Shown here: positions 15,813-22,723 of the stretch, one piece after another
Layout: each line of letters begins with the position of its first letter
How positions within the stretch are numbered: position 1 is the stretch's first letter
Origin: Sulfuricurvum sp.
GTDB lineage: Bacteria; Campylobacterota; Campylobacteria; Campylobacterales; Sulfurimonadaceae
Reading direction: 5' to 3'
NCBI GenBank assembly: GCA_030679635.1
Contig: JAUXSZ010000077.1
Location: 1 to 22,723 of the forward strand
Length of the DNA stretch: 22,723 bases
Notes under the pieces: generated by a model
Seen by the model: only the letters and a program-made list of their open reading frames with translations
Told to the model about the DNA's origin: nothing
Database searches by the model: none
Program-made: the position numbers and the translations under genes

Positions 15813-18281
15813 TTATAGCCCCTCATTGAATTTTATATTACGCTTGACAACATTCATCAGATAGTCAAAAGAGTACGGTTTGGTAATGTATTCAACCATT
15901 CCTGATTCCACCCCACGCATCCGGTCCGCTTTACCACTTCGTGATGTGACGGCGATCAGAGGAAGATTTTTGTACTTATTGTACTTCTTGATCTCTGCTG
16001 CCAAAGTATATCCATCCATGCGCGGCATTTCAATATCAATCAACATCGCATCAAAGAAGTGATCTCCCTGCTTTAGGATATTCATAGCTTCCACTCCATC
16101 GACGGCTTCCACGAGGGTGATTCCAAGCGGTTCAAGCGATTTTCTCATAATGGTTCGGTCTGTTTTCGAATCATCCACAATCATGACACAATAGTCACTG
16201 GCGCTGTTTTTGACTCCGAGCTTTTTACTTTCTCCGCCTTCGTGACCTACGGTTGATTTAACGGATTTGGCCATTTGCATCAATGCCGCAACATCCACGA
16301 TCAGGGTTACCCCGCCATCTCCTCGGATGGTTGCACCCGCGATCCCTTCAATTCCTTTAAGATATTCGCCCAGTGATTTAATGACAATCTCTTCCTGCCC
16401 GATCAGCGTGTCCACAATCAGTCCGATTTTACTCTCAGCCAGTCCTAAAACAACGACATAAGCGTGCTCACTGTTATCAAAGACACGCTCCACCTCGAAA
16501 ATATCTCCGATGTGAACCAGCGACAGTACCTCGTCACGCAACCGCATGACCGACCTGCTCTCAACGGTATAAATCTCATCTTTACTGATACGAACCGTTT
16601 CTAAGACCGATGCGAGCGGAATCGCATAATACTCTTCCTGCACTCCGACCAACAAGGCTTGAATAATCGCAAGCGTTAGGGGGATTTTGAGTTTCATCGA
16701 CGTTCCCTGCCCGAGTTCCGAATCAATGTCGATCATGCCGTTGAGTTTTTCAATATTCGTTTTAACCACGTCCATACCAACACCGCGTCCCGATACGCTG
16801 GTCACTTGTGCCGCTGTCGAGAATCCTGGACGGAAAATAAGGCCGTAAGCCTCTTTGTCCGTCATCGTATCGGCTTCCTTCTCTGTTATAAGCCCTTTTT
16901 CGATTGCTTTTGATTTAAGCATATCGGTATCAAGCCCTTTACCGTCATCAATAATCTGGATAACAATATGGTTCCCTTCATGATACGCTTTGAGCTGAAT
17001 CGTACCACCCTCTGTTTTTCCTGCCGCTAAACGAACATCACCGACCTCGATACCGTGGTCACACGAATTTCGGATAATGTGAACCAAAGGATCACCGATC
17101 TCTTCAACAATCGATTTATCCAACTCGGTATCTTCGCCCGAAACTTCAAGCTCGATTTTTTTATTCAATTCTCTGGAGAGATCGCGAATCATGCGGGGAA
17201 ATTTATTAAACACTTTTCCAATTGGAAGCATCCGTGTTTTCATAACGGCTATTTGCAAATCGGTCGTTACGAGAGAAACAATGGAAACCACTTGATTCAG
17301 CTCCTCAAGGAAAGCTTCTCCTTCATACCGCTCTTCCACATCATCGTTAATCTTGATCAAACGGTTTTTACCCAAAACCAGTTCTCCGATCAAATTCATC
17401 AGATGATCAAGTCGTTTAACATCGACGCGAATCGTTTGCTCGACCGACGTACCCCCTTCTTCTTTAGGTTCGCTTCGTCGTGGAGCAGGTGCAGCGGCCG
17501 CCGGTTTTGCAGCAGGAACCACTTCCGCTTTTGGTTGCGCAGCTGGAGTCGAAACTACCACAGCAGCAGGCGATGGTGTAGGAACAGAAGGTTCCATATT
17601 ATCACTTTGCTTGTTCGCCCGTTTTGCAGCAGCTTCTGCCTGTTTCTCGACCAATAATCTCTCAATTTCGGCCTCTACTTCAGCATCGCTCATCGCGTTA
17701 TAATCAGGCTCTTCTTCCTCAACTACAGCCTGCGGTGTCTTCCCTGATCGTTTGAGCGCAGCTTCTGCTTGTTTCTCTGCCAATAATCTCTCAATTTCGG
17801 CCTCTACCTCTGCATCACTCATCGCGTTATAATCAGGCTCTTCTTCTACGGGAGTTACAACAGCAGCAACGGGTTCAGGGGCAGCAATCGGAGCATCTCC
17901 ATTCACGGCCGCATCCAGACGCGCGACCGAAGCGCTAACGTCCAATCCGCTATCTGAGCGCGTATCGCGAATCCGGACCAACAGTGCTTTCATCAAATCA
18001 ATCGATTCAAGAATCACATCCATTACACCGGCATCAATAACAATGTCCCCATGGCGTGCCAAATTAAGAATATTTTCCATATGATGAGTAAGGTGCGTCA
18101 ACGTATCGAAATTTAAAAACGAACTGGCCCCTTTGATCGTATGGGCAACACGGAAAATACGGTTAAGCAAATCCAAGTCATCCGGACGCGTTTCCAGCTC
18201 CACTAAATCCTGATCCAGCTGTTCGATTAGCTCAAATGACTCGACTAAAAAATCTTGTAATATCTCTTCAAATTCATCCAT
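15813..18281 (-). CDS. cheA: Chemotaxis histidine kinase CheA with C-terminal receiver domain
   Basis: Autophosphorylates and passes phosphate to response regulators. 822 residues: an Hpt domain with His47 in FRVAHTIKGASSF; a long linker; a dimerisation domain (LDHLMNLIGELVLGKNRL); the ATPase domain with VHIIRNSCDHG near 400, DDGKGLD and SVSGRGVGMDVV; a CheW-like P5 domain; and a receiver domain with phospho-acceptor Asp749 in LIDIEMPRMDG. The CheA-receiver fusion is typical of Campylobacterota. I see no separate CheY-binding P2 domain; the linker instead holds two nearly identical segments (about 146-174 and 189-217) with EEEPDYNAMSDAEVEAEIER, then a Pro/Ala/Val-rich stretch. A GGGGAAG lies before the ATG, which is 11 bases after the cheV stop. 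Confidence 0.96.
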   Translation of the reverse strand: MDEFEEILQDFLVESFELIEQLDQDLVELETRPDDLDLLNRIFRVAHTIKGASSFLNFDTLTHLTHHMENILNLARHGDIVIDAGVMDVILESIDLMKALLVRIRDTRSDSGLDVSASVARLDAAVNGDAPIAAPEPVAAVVTPVEEEPDYNAMSDAEVEAEIERLLAEKQAEAALKRSGKTPQAVVEEEEPDYNAMSDAEVEAEIERLLVEKQAEAAAKRANKQSDNMEPSVPTPSPAAVVVSTPAAQPKAEVVPAAKPAAAAPAPRRSEPKEEGGTSVEQTIRVDVKRLDHLMNLIGELVLGKNRLIKINDDVEERYEGEAFLEELNQVVSIVSLVTTDLQIAVMKTRMLPIGKVFNKFPRMIRDLSRELNKKIELEVSGEDTELDKSIVEEIGDPLVHIIRNSCDHGIEVGDVRLAAGKTEGGTIQLKAYHEGNHIVIQIIDDGKGLDTDMLKSKAIEKGLITEKEADTMTDKEAYGLIFRPGFSTAAQVTSVSGRGVGMDVVKTNIEKLNGMIDIDSELGQGTSMKLKIPLTLAIIQALLVGVQEEYYAIPLASVLETVRISKDEIYTVESRSVMRLRDEVLSLVHIGDIFEVERVFDNSEHAYVVVLGLAESKIGLIVDTLIGQEEIVIKSLGEYLKGIEGIAGATIRGDGGVTLIVDVAALMQMAKSVKSTVGHEGGESKKLGVKNSASDYCVMIVDDSKTDRTIMRKSLEPLGITLVEAVDGVEAMNILKQGDHFFDAMLIDIEMPRMDGYTLAAEIKKYNKYKNLPLIAVTSRSGKADRMRGVESGMVEYITKPYSFDYLMNVVKRNIKFNEGL
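17632..17846. repeat. Tandem duplication inside the cheA linker
   Basis: Two 86-base copies, 17632-17717 and 17761-17846, start 129 bases (43 codons) apart and differ at about six positions by eye. They encode the two acidic helical EEEPDYNAMSDAEVEAEIER units of the CheA linker. The in-frame spacing shows a duplication that keeps the protein open. Confidence 0.9.
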
Positions 18282-18292
18282 TTTAACTTCCC

Positions 18293-19231
18293 CTATACCG
18301 TATGAGCTTGCACTATTCGTGCAATTTCATCAAAAAATAAATTACCGTCAAACTTGACCAAATACGCTTCTGCGCCAGCCTCTTTCCCACGACTCTCACT
18401 AAAGTGATTGCTGATCGAAGAATTGAATACGATTGGAATCATTTTAAACCGATCGTCCTCTTTTACTTTTGCGGCAAAATGGAATCCATCCATCCGAGGC
18501 ATCTCAATGTCCGATGCAATAAGACGCAATTTAGAAGTGAGATCAGCGCCATGAGTTTCATAAAGCTCTTCAAGGATTTCAAGCCCCTGCTCTCCATCGT
18601 TCCCCTCAATCACCGTAAAGCCCATTTGTGTTAACGCGTCTTTGATAATTCTTCGCGCCGTAGAACTGTCATCCAGCAACAGTACCAATCCGCTAAACCG
18701 ATCTTTGTGCTCGTCCAATTTCGCGTGGGAGGGCTGATACAGTCCTAGCTCTTGAACGACGCTTTCCAAATCCAGAATAAGCAATACGGTGTCATCTTCA
18801 ATTCTTGTCATGCCGGTGATCTTCGAACCGTCAATTCCTCCATCAATAAACGATGCCGGTTCAATATCTTTCCAGTTAATACGGCGAATCCGTTTCGCTT
18901 CGTGAACCACAAAACCGATCAACATATTGTTAAATTCCGTAATAATAACACGTGCGTTGTGCGCCATCTCTTCAGGAGTTTCTATCCCCATCCATTTAGC
19001 GAGATTGATGATAGGGATGACCACACCCCGTAAATCAAAAATCCCTTCAATAAACGGAGGTGTTCCCGGAAGTTCTGTCAGCATGGGCAATCGGATAATC
19101 TCGCGTACTTTGGCGACATTGATTCCATAAATACCCTCGTATATCTCATCGCCATCGCGTTTAAAGATACGGAAATCAACCAATTCCATCTCATTGCTGC
19201 CGACTTTTAAGATATCTTTGTGTCCCTTCAT
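18293..19231 (-). CDS. cheV: Chemotaxis protein CheV (CheW-receiver)
   Basis: Coupling protein with a phosphorylatable receiver domain, thought to tune receptor-kinase coupling. 312 residues: an N-terminal CheW domain (IYEGIYGINVAKVREIIRLP, then ELPGTPPFIEGIFDLRGVVI) and a C-terminal receiver domain from about 178 (VLLLDDSSTARRIIKDAL) with phospho-acceptor Asp241 in IASDIEMPRMDG and Lys near 303 in YLVKFDG. AAGGAG precedes the ATG at 19231, which overlaps the end of the metallophosphoesterase gene by four bases. Confidence 0.95.
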   Translation of the reverse strand: MKGHKDILKVGSNEMELVDFRIFKRDGDEIYEGIYGINVAKVREIIRLPMLTELPGTPPFIEGIFDLRGVVIPIINLAKWMGIETPEEMAHNARVIITEFNNMLIGFVVHEAKRIRRINWKDIEPASFIDGGIDGSKITGMTRIEDDTVLLILDLESVVQELGLYQPSHAKLDEHKDRFSGLVLLLDDSSTARRIIKDALTQMGFTVIEGNDGEQGLEILEELYETHGADLTSKLRLIASDIEMPRMDGFHFAAKVKEDDRFKMIPIVFNSSISNHFSESRGKEAGAEAYLVKFDGNLFFDEIARIVQAHTV

Positions 19232-19971
19232 CGGAGCTCCTTGTGAAAAATGACTTCATCTAAAATAGTTTGATTTTGTGGCGATTTTACAACATAATAT
19301 CTTTCATTGCAAGCAAAAGCCGCTAGATTATAATATTTGAGTTTCTCAAAGTCAAAAGAGCGGTTTTGATGGTAATGCCCCTCGATAATGACATCGCATT
19401 CGCTTACCCATGAAGCGCTGTTATGACGCGCGGCAATCTCTTCAAAATTTTCAATTTTTTTGCAGTGGTTTTTACCTTGCATCTGCTGGCTTAATTTCTT
19501 TATGATGATCCCCCAAAACACCGCATTAAGGATGTTTAAACAAAACAATATAAAGCGATTACGGATCAGCCCCGTATAGATTTGATACCCCAAAGGAACC
19601 GTTATGTCCCCGTGTAATAAGGCAATCCGTAGATTCTCAAAGGAAAGGATTAACGGCTGATTCCCACGCTCAACGACGTGCACATGCGGAAAGAGTGAGG
19701 TGAGTCGAAAATCATGGTTTCCTTCCAAATAGAAAATCTCTATCGTGAGGGCGAGGCGATTCAATAATTCAATCGCCTCGCTATTGATACGCAATGTCTC
19801 CTCTACGGATCCGAAAAGCAGATCAAAATTATCGCCCATCAAGATCAGCTGCGTTGTTTGAATCTCCCTGCGCTCCAAAGCTTTTAAAAAATCAATAAAA
19901 GGGGTGCGCCATGAAGCGCAATGGGAATCGGCAACGAGTATTGCCCCCTCATGAAGGGTCTTAAGGGACAT
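19228..19971 (-). CDS. Calcineurin-like metallophosphoesterase, candidate UDP-2,3-diacylglucosamine diphosphatase
   Basis: A 247-residue two-metal phosphoesterase. The ligand motifs are in order: Asp15-Ser-His17 (ADSH), GDNFD (Asp47), GNHDF (Asn85, His86), LHGD (His120) and EGHYHQ (His199, His201). The pattern and size resemble LpxH-type enzymes that cleave UDP-2,3-diacylglucosamine to lipid X in lipid A synthesis, and a hydrophobic helical insertion between HGD and GHYH (RNRFILFCLNILNAVFWGII) could be a lipid-binding cap. Campylobacterota are reported to use a divergent enzyme (LpxJ) for this step; I cannot tell from sequence alone whether this is it. It overlaps argC by 11 bases and cheV by four, so it is embedded in the greA-che operon. 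Phosphoesterase class is secure; the substrate is inferred. Confidence 0.8.
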   Translation of the reverse strand: MSLKTLHEGAILVADSHCASWRTPFIDFLKALERREIQTTQLILMGDNFDLLFGSVEETLRINSEAIELLNRLALTIEIFYLEGNHDFRLTSLFPHVHVVERGNQPLILSFENLRIALLHGDITVPLGYQIYTGLIRNRFILFCLNILNAVFWGIIIKKLSQQMQGKNHCKKIENFEEIAARHNSASWVSECDVIIEGHYHQNRSFDFEKLKYYNLAAFACNERYYVVKSPQNQTILDEVIFHKELR

Positions 19972-20974
19972 AGGCTATTTTTGGAATTCCAAGAGTTTCA
20001 TCCAATCCCATCATAATATTGGCATTACTCAGGGCCTGAGAGCTTGCTCCGCGCATCAGATTATCAATAGCGCACATCACTACAAGGGCATTTTTGTTGC
20101 GTGTTGCGTACACATCGGCAAAATTGGTGCCCGACGTCATTTTCGTATGGGGAGGAGCGGACCGTACACGAATAAAGGGTTTGTTTTCATAAAACGTCCG
20201 CATCAATGCCAGCGGATCGCAGTCGTCTTTGAGTGTTGCGTAGACACACGCCAACATCCCGCGCGTCATCGGAACAAGTGAGGGGACAAACGTTATGTGT
20301 ACCTCCGTATCGCATAGCGCGCTCGCATGTTGTTCGATTTCCGTTGCATGGCGGTGTTTGATGATGTTGTAGCAGTTGATATTGTCATTCACGCTCACAT
20401 AATGAACGCCGGGAGTCGGCGATTTTCCGGCACCGGAAACCCCTGTTTTTGAATCCACAAAAATCGGGTTTGTATGGTCAATATGATCCAAAAATGGGGC
20501 AATGGCCAACAGTGTCGCCGTCACGTGACATCCAGGATTTGCAATCAGTTGGGCACCAGCGGCTGCTTTTCCGTGCAGTTCCGGAATCGAATAAACCGCC
20601 TGAGAGAGGTTGTTCAGATCTTCATGTTCGCAGTAAAAGGCTTCGTAGTTTTCTTTTGAAAGACGGTAGTCCGCAGAGAGATCGACGACTTTGATGTTGC
20701 GCTCGAGCAACCCACGTGCTGCAGTCATCGCCGTTTTGTGAGGAAGGGCTAAAAAAACCAGCTCGCAGTGTGACGCGGCTTTATCCAAATCGACTTTTTC
20801 GACGCCGATATCGCATACACCCATCAAAGAGGGATGAAGCTGGGACAAAGTCGTTTCCCCTTCGGTGTTCGCACAATACGCAAGCTGGAAAATCGGGTGC
20901 AAAAGAACCATTTTTACGAGTTCTAAACCCGTATAGCCGCTGACCCCGATAATGCCAACATTAATGGCTTTCAA
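19961..20974 (-). CDS. argC: N-acetyl-gamma-glutamyl-phosphate reductase
   Basis: Third step of arginine synthesis: NADPH-dependent reduction of N-acetylglutamyl phosphate to the semialdehyde. The nucleotide-binding start GIIGVSGYTGLEL begins at residue 7, and the catalytic cysteine is Cys149 in ANPGCHVTA; SKTGVSGAGK and PSLVPMTRGMLA are further family motifs. I choose the TTG at 20974 as start: AGGAG lies seven bases upstream and the Rossmann fold begins at the right distance, giving 337 residues. A longer frame reaching back to 21049 would add 25 residues inside greA with no family match. The TTG start lies in the last 14 bases of greA, so translation is probably coupled. Confidence 0.94.
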   Translation of the reverse strand: MKAINVGIIGVSGYTGLELVKMVLLHPIFQLAYCANTEGETTLSQLHPSLMGVCDIGVEKVDLDKAASHCELVFLALPHKTAMTAARGLLERNIKVVDLSADYRLSKENYEAFYCEHEDLNNLSQAVYSIPELHGKAAAGAQLIANPGCHVTATLLAIAPFLDHIDHTNPIFVDSKTGVSGAGKSPTPGVHYVSVNDNINCYNIIKHRHATEIEQHASALCDTEVHITFVPSLVPMTRGMLACVYATLKDDCDPLALMRTFYENKPFIRVRSAPPHTKMTSGTNFADVYATRNKNALVVMCAIDNLMRGASSQALSNANIMMGLDETLGIPKIAYVP

Positions 20975-21458
20975 AAACGATCTCCTGATATTTAACCTCA
21001 AGAATTTCGAATGTTTTTTCACCGCTAGGGAGGCGTGCATGCACCTCATCCCCCTCTTCTCGTCCCAAAAGCTGTTTGGCCAGAGGAGAGTTAAACGATA
21101 TCAACCCACGATCAGGATTGCTCTCACAACCTCCTACGATGGTATAGGTGATCTCTTTGTCATTGCTCACATCGGACAACACCACCGTAGAACCGAAACT
21201 GATACGGGCATGCTCAAGCTCGCTGGGATCTACAATCTGCGCACGGGAGATGACACTGCCAAGCTCGGCAATACGGGTACCGATAAACGCCTGCTTTTCT
21301 CTCGCCGCGTGGTATTCAGAATTTTCTTTTAAATCTCCGTACTCTTTTGCACGGTCAATCTCTACATTGACGGCAGGCAGATCGATATTTTTGAGGGTGT
21401 TCAATTCATCGGATAATCGCTGAAATCCGTATTTTGTCATAGGCTCTTTTTGTTCCAC
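20961..21458 (-). CDS. greA: Transcription elongation factor GreA
   Basis: Rescues stalled RNA polymerase by stimulating cleavage of the transcript end. 165 residues with the N-terminal coiled coil (RLSDELNTLKN, DLKENSEYHAAREKQAF with the acidic tip residues) and the C-terminal domain (ISFGSTVVLSDV, ISFNSPLAKQLLGREEGDEV). The start is GTG at 21458, preceded by GGAGA six bases upstream; an ATG six codons later is the alternative. It heads the chain greA-argC-phosphoesterase-cheV-cheA-cheW. Confidence 0.95.
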   Translation of the reverse strand: MEQKEPMTKYGFQRLSDELNTLKNIDLPAVNVEIDRAKEYGDLKENSEYHAAREKQAFIGTRIAELGSVISRAQIVDPSELEHARISFGSTVVLSDVSNDKEITYTIVGGCESNPDRGLISFNSPLAKQLLGREEGDEVHARLPSGEKTFEILEVKYQEIVFESH

Positions 21459-21488
21459 TGTTCTCTCCGCGTCAAGTAATAATGGTGT

Positions 21489-21494
21489 ATTATA
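21489..21494 (-). promoter_or_regulatory. -10 box of a candidate greA promoter
   Basis: TATAAT on the - strand, 30 bases before the greA GTG, just downstream of siaC. Only a poor -35 (TTCAAA at 21515-21510, spacing 15) is seen. greA may also be read from the sia genes, since no terminator is visible between them. Confidence 0.4.
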
Positions 21495-21544
21495 CCAAAC
21501 TAGCCATCCTTTGAATTATTTCAGGTGCATATTCCGCAGAGATA

Positions 21545-21916
21545 TTAAATCGCTATAAAGTTAAAACTAACATTATTAACGTCTTCTTTAAAATCTTGAC
21601 CGAATTCTTCTGCCGTATCGTCTTCTTCGTGATGCTTCCAGTTTACCGTTACACTGTTGAATTCTGAAATTTCATCAAGTGTTGAAAAAAGGTTGAAAAA
21701 AACTTTGGTACTCGCACTGTTAAAATAGGTCAAAAAGAAATCAAATTGTATATTGCTATCTTGTTGATTTTTCAAATGCGTTTTAAGAGGATTCATAATC
21801 GGGTCAAAAAAAGCATTGACATCCTCAGGATACGATTCTCCTTCAAAACTGAACACGTTATTTCGGGTATCCAAAACAATTTTTGGCGTGGTTACGGTTG
21901 CTTGTATGGTTGTCAT
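21545..21916 (-). CDS. siaC: SiaC family regulatory phosphoprotein (DUF1987)
   Basis: Small partner-switching protein. In Pseudomonas SiaC is phosphorylated by SiaB and dephosphorylated by SiaA, and its unphosphorylated form activates the diguanylate cyclase SiaD. The 123-residue protein carries the family core FDFFLTYFNSASTKVFFNLF; Ser67 sits where the Pseudomonas protein has its phosphorylated threonine (by motif alignment, inference), with Ser69 and Thr70 next to it. It begins with a PKIVLDTRNNVFSFEGESYPED strand pair and ends FNFIAI, as expected. AAAAAGG precedes the ATG. No cyclase gene follows; greA is next. Confidence 0.88.
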   Translation of the reverse strand: MTTIQATVTTPKIVLDTRNNVFSFEGESYPEDVNAFFDPIMNPLKTHLKNQQDSNIQFDFFLTYFNSASTKVFFNLFSTLDEISEFNSVTVNWKHHEEDDTAEEFGQDFKEDVNNVSFNFIAI

Positions 21917-21938
21917 TGGTTTTTCCTTTTTATTTTTG

Positions 21939-22484
21939 TTAAATTACGACTTTGAGAGTGAAACAATCGAATATTTCATCATTTTCAATAAAGTCAAATT
22001 CGATAGGTTCGCTTGATTTTCGTGCCATCTCTATAAATCCTATACTGGCCCCTTTACTTCCTTCATCGGGCTCTGAGCGCATCTTTTCTTTGTAGAGTGC
22101 TTTAAGCTCCTCTTGATTCATAGCCGCAATAGCTTCCAGCTTTTCACTGAGTGCCGCAACTTTTGTTTTTTCGATTCGGTTTGAACACATGATATAAAAC
22201 TTGTCACCTTCTGTTCCGATAGCAACCGATCCATAGCTCATGCTGGCTTGTTCCGGATTTTGTATTTGATCGGGTGAATAGCGGGTAATGTTTTGTGCTT
22301 GTTCGACAAACATGTATAAAACTTTTTGGCTGATCCCCATTTTCGTCTCATCGGCACTCAATTTGCCTTTAATCATGGAGCTTATAGCTACAATAATTTC
22401 TTGCGACAAATACCCGTTGTAGCAAAAAATAATATTTTTAGCTTCAATCATCTCTTTCAATGTTCGAAAGTCATTCAACGTCAT
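21939..22484 (-). CDS. siaB: SiaB family protein kinase
   Basis: GHKL-fold kinase predicted to phosphorylate SiaC. 181 residues. The N-box-like helix is FVEQAQNITRYS with Glu61 and Asn65, and the glycine-rich segment GSKGASIGFIEMARKSSEP (from about 143) is the family signature. There is no sensor or membrane domain, so input must come through its partners. It sits between the phosphatase gene (15 bases upstream) and siaC (22 bases downstream). AAGGAAAA precedes the ATG. Confidence 0.85.
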   Translation of the reverse strand: MTLNDFRTLKEMIEAKNIIFCYNGYLSQEIIVAISSMIKGKLSADETKMGISQKVLYMFVEQAQNITRYSPDQIQNPEQASMSYGSVAIGTEGDKFYIMCSNRIEKTKVAALSEKLEAIAAMNQEELKALYKEKMRSEPDEGSKGASIGFIEMARKSSEPIEFDFIENDEIFDCFTLKVVI

Positions 22485-22499
22485 AGATTTTTCCTTTAT

Positions 22500-22723
22500 T
22501 TAAATTTGAAATGCAATCATCGTATTGTCATCGCGTTGTGATTCGTCTCCCTTGTAGTTGTAATATTTTTCCAAAATAATTGCTTGCTGTTCATGCATCG
22601 GTTTCATATGGTTGTCATGGATAATCTCCATTAACCGTTTTTTACCGAATGCGATTCTTTTACTGCCGCCAATTTGGTCAATAACACCGTCTGTTGTCAG
22701 ATAAAAACGCATCCCTTCTTTGA
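22500..22723 (-). CDS. siaA: SiaA-type PP2C phosphatase, C-terminal part only
   Basis: The end of a SpoIIE/PP2C-type serine/threonine phosphatase that runs off the right edge of the window; the frame is still open at 22723. The visible 70 or so residues hold FYLTTDGVIDQIGG, with the metal-binding aspartate of the DG motif, FGKKRLMEII, and SQRDDNTMIAFQI, with the conserved DD near the C-terminus. In Pseudomonas SiaA is a membrane-anchored sensor phosphatase acting on SiaC; any sensor part of this protein lies outside the window. Position before siaB and siaC supports the assignment. Confidence 0.82.
   Translation of the reverse strand, partial: KEGMRFYLTTDGVIDQIGGSKRIAFGKKRLMEIIHDNHMKPMHEQQAIILEKYYNYKGDESQRDDNTMIAFQI

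Noticed and set aside
17055..17657. 200-codon open frame antisense to cheA
   Set aside because: cheA is unambiguous on the other strand; the frame is low-complexity in parts (it reads through the Pro/Ala-rich linker) and has no family motif.
21545..21600. Possible frameshift at the end of siaC that would extend it into the 19-codon stretch
   Set aside because: siaC already ends in the usual FNFIAI region at the normal family length, so no extension is needed.

Overview
The window reads as chromosomal DNA of a Campylobacterota bacterium, probably a free-living Sulfuricurvum/Sulfurimonas-type organism. This is an inference from gene content and order, not from a marker gene. Support comes from a CheV-CheA(with receiver)-CheW chemotaxis operon lying beside greA, a ribosomal L34/RNase P/YidD/YidC/Jag/MnmE chain, an HspR-type operator at clpB, a multiheme cytochrome, and a Sia-type phosphorylation module. 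All genes are tightly packed. No stretch above 300 bases lacks a gene, and I saw no tRNA, rRNA, CRISPR array or insertion sequence.

Left part (1-4181, + strand): a three-gene redox operon. It has an iron superoxide dismutase, a very unusual membrane protein joining a cytochrome b5-like heme domain, a four-helix DUF2231 domain and the gamma and alpha parts of a 2-oxoacid:acceptor oxidoreductase, and finally the beta subunit, which overlaps its partner by four bases. The beta subunit has only three cysteines. This is the most novel part of the window: it looks like an oxidoreductase tied to the membrane and to a b-type heme, made together with a superoxide-removing enzyme.

Centre left (4182-9203, - strand): the conserved chain rpmH-rnpA-yidD-yidC-jag-mnmE-ruvX, with overlapping or near-touching genes and one good promoter in front of rpmH. 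It ends facing the redox operon.

Centre (9274-13979): clpB, driven by a strong sigma70-type promoter overlapped by a HAIR-like inverted repeat (the HspR site), is followed by a small tetraheme cytochrome c lipoprotein. Next come a DUF445 membrane protein and, divergent from it, two overlapping genes I do not recognise.

Right part (13976-22723, - strand): an Xaa-Pro aminopeptidase, then (in transcription order) greA-argC-metallophosphoesterase-cheV-cheA-cheW, in which most neighbours overlap. argC starts with TTG inside the end of greA. Upstream is siaA(partial)-siaB-siaC: a PP2C phosphatase, a GHKL-like kinase and its small phosphoprotein target, a partner-switching module that in Pseudomonas controls a diguanylate cyclase. 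No cyclase gene follows siaC here.
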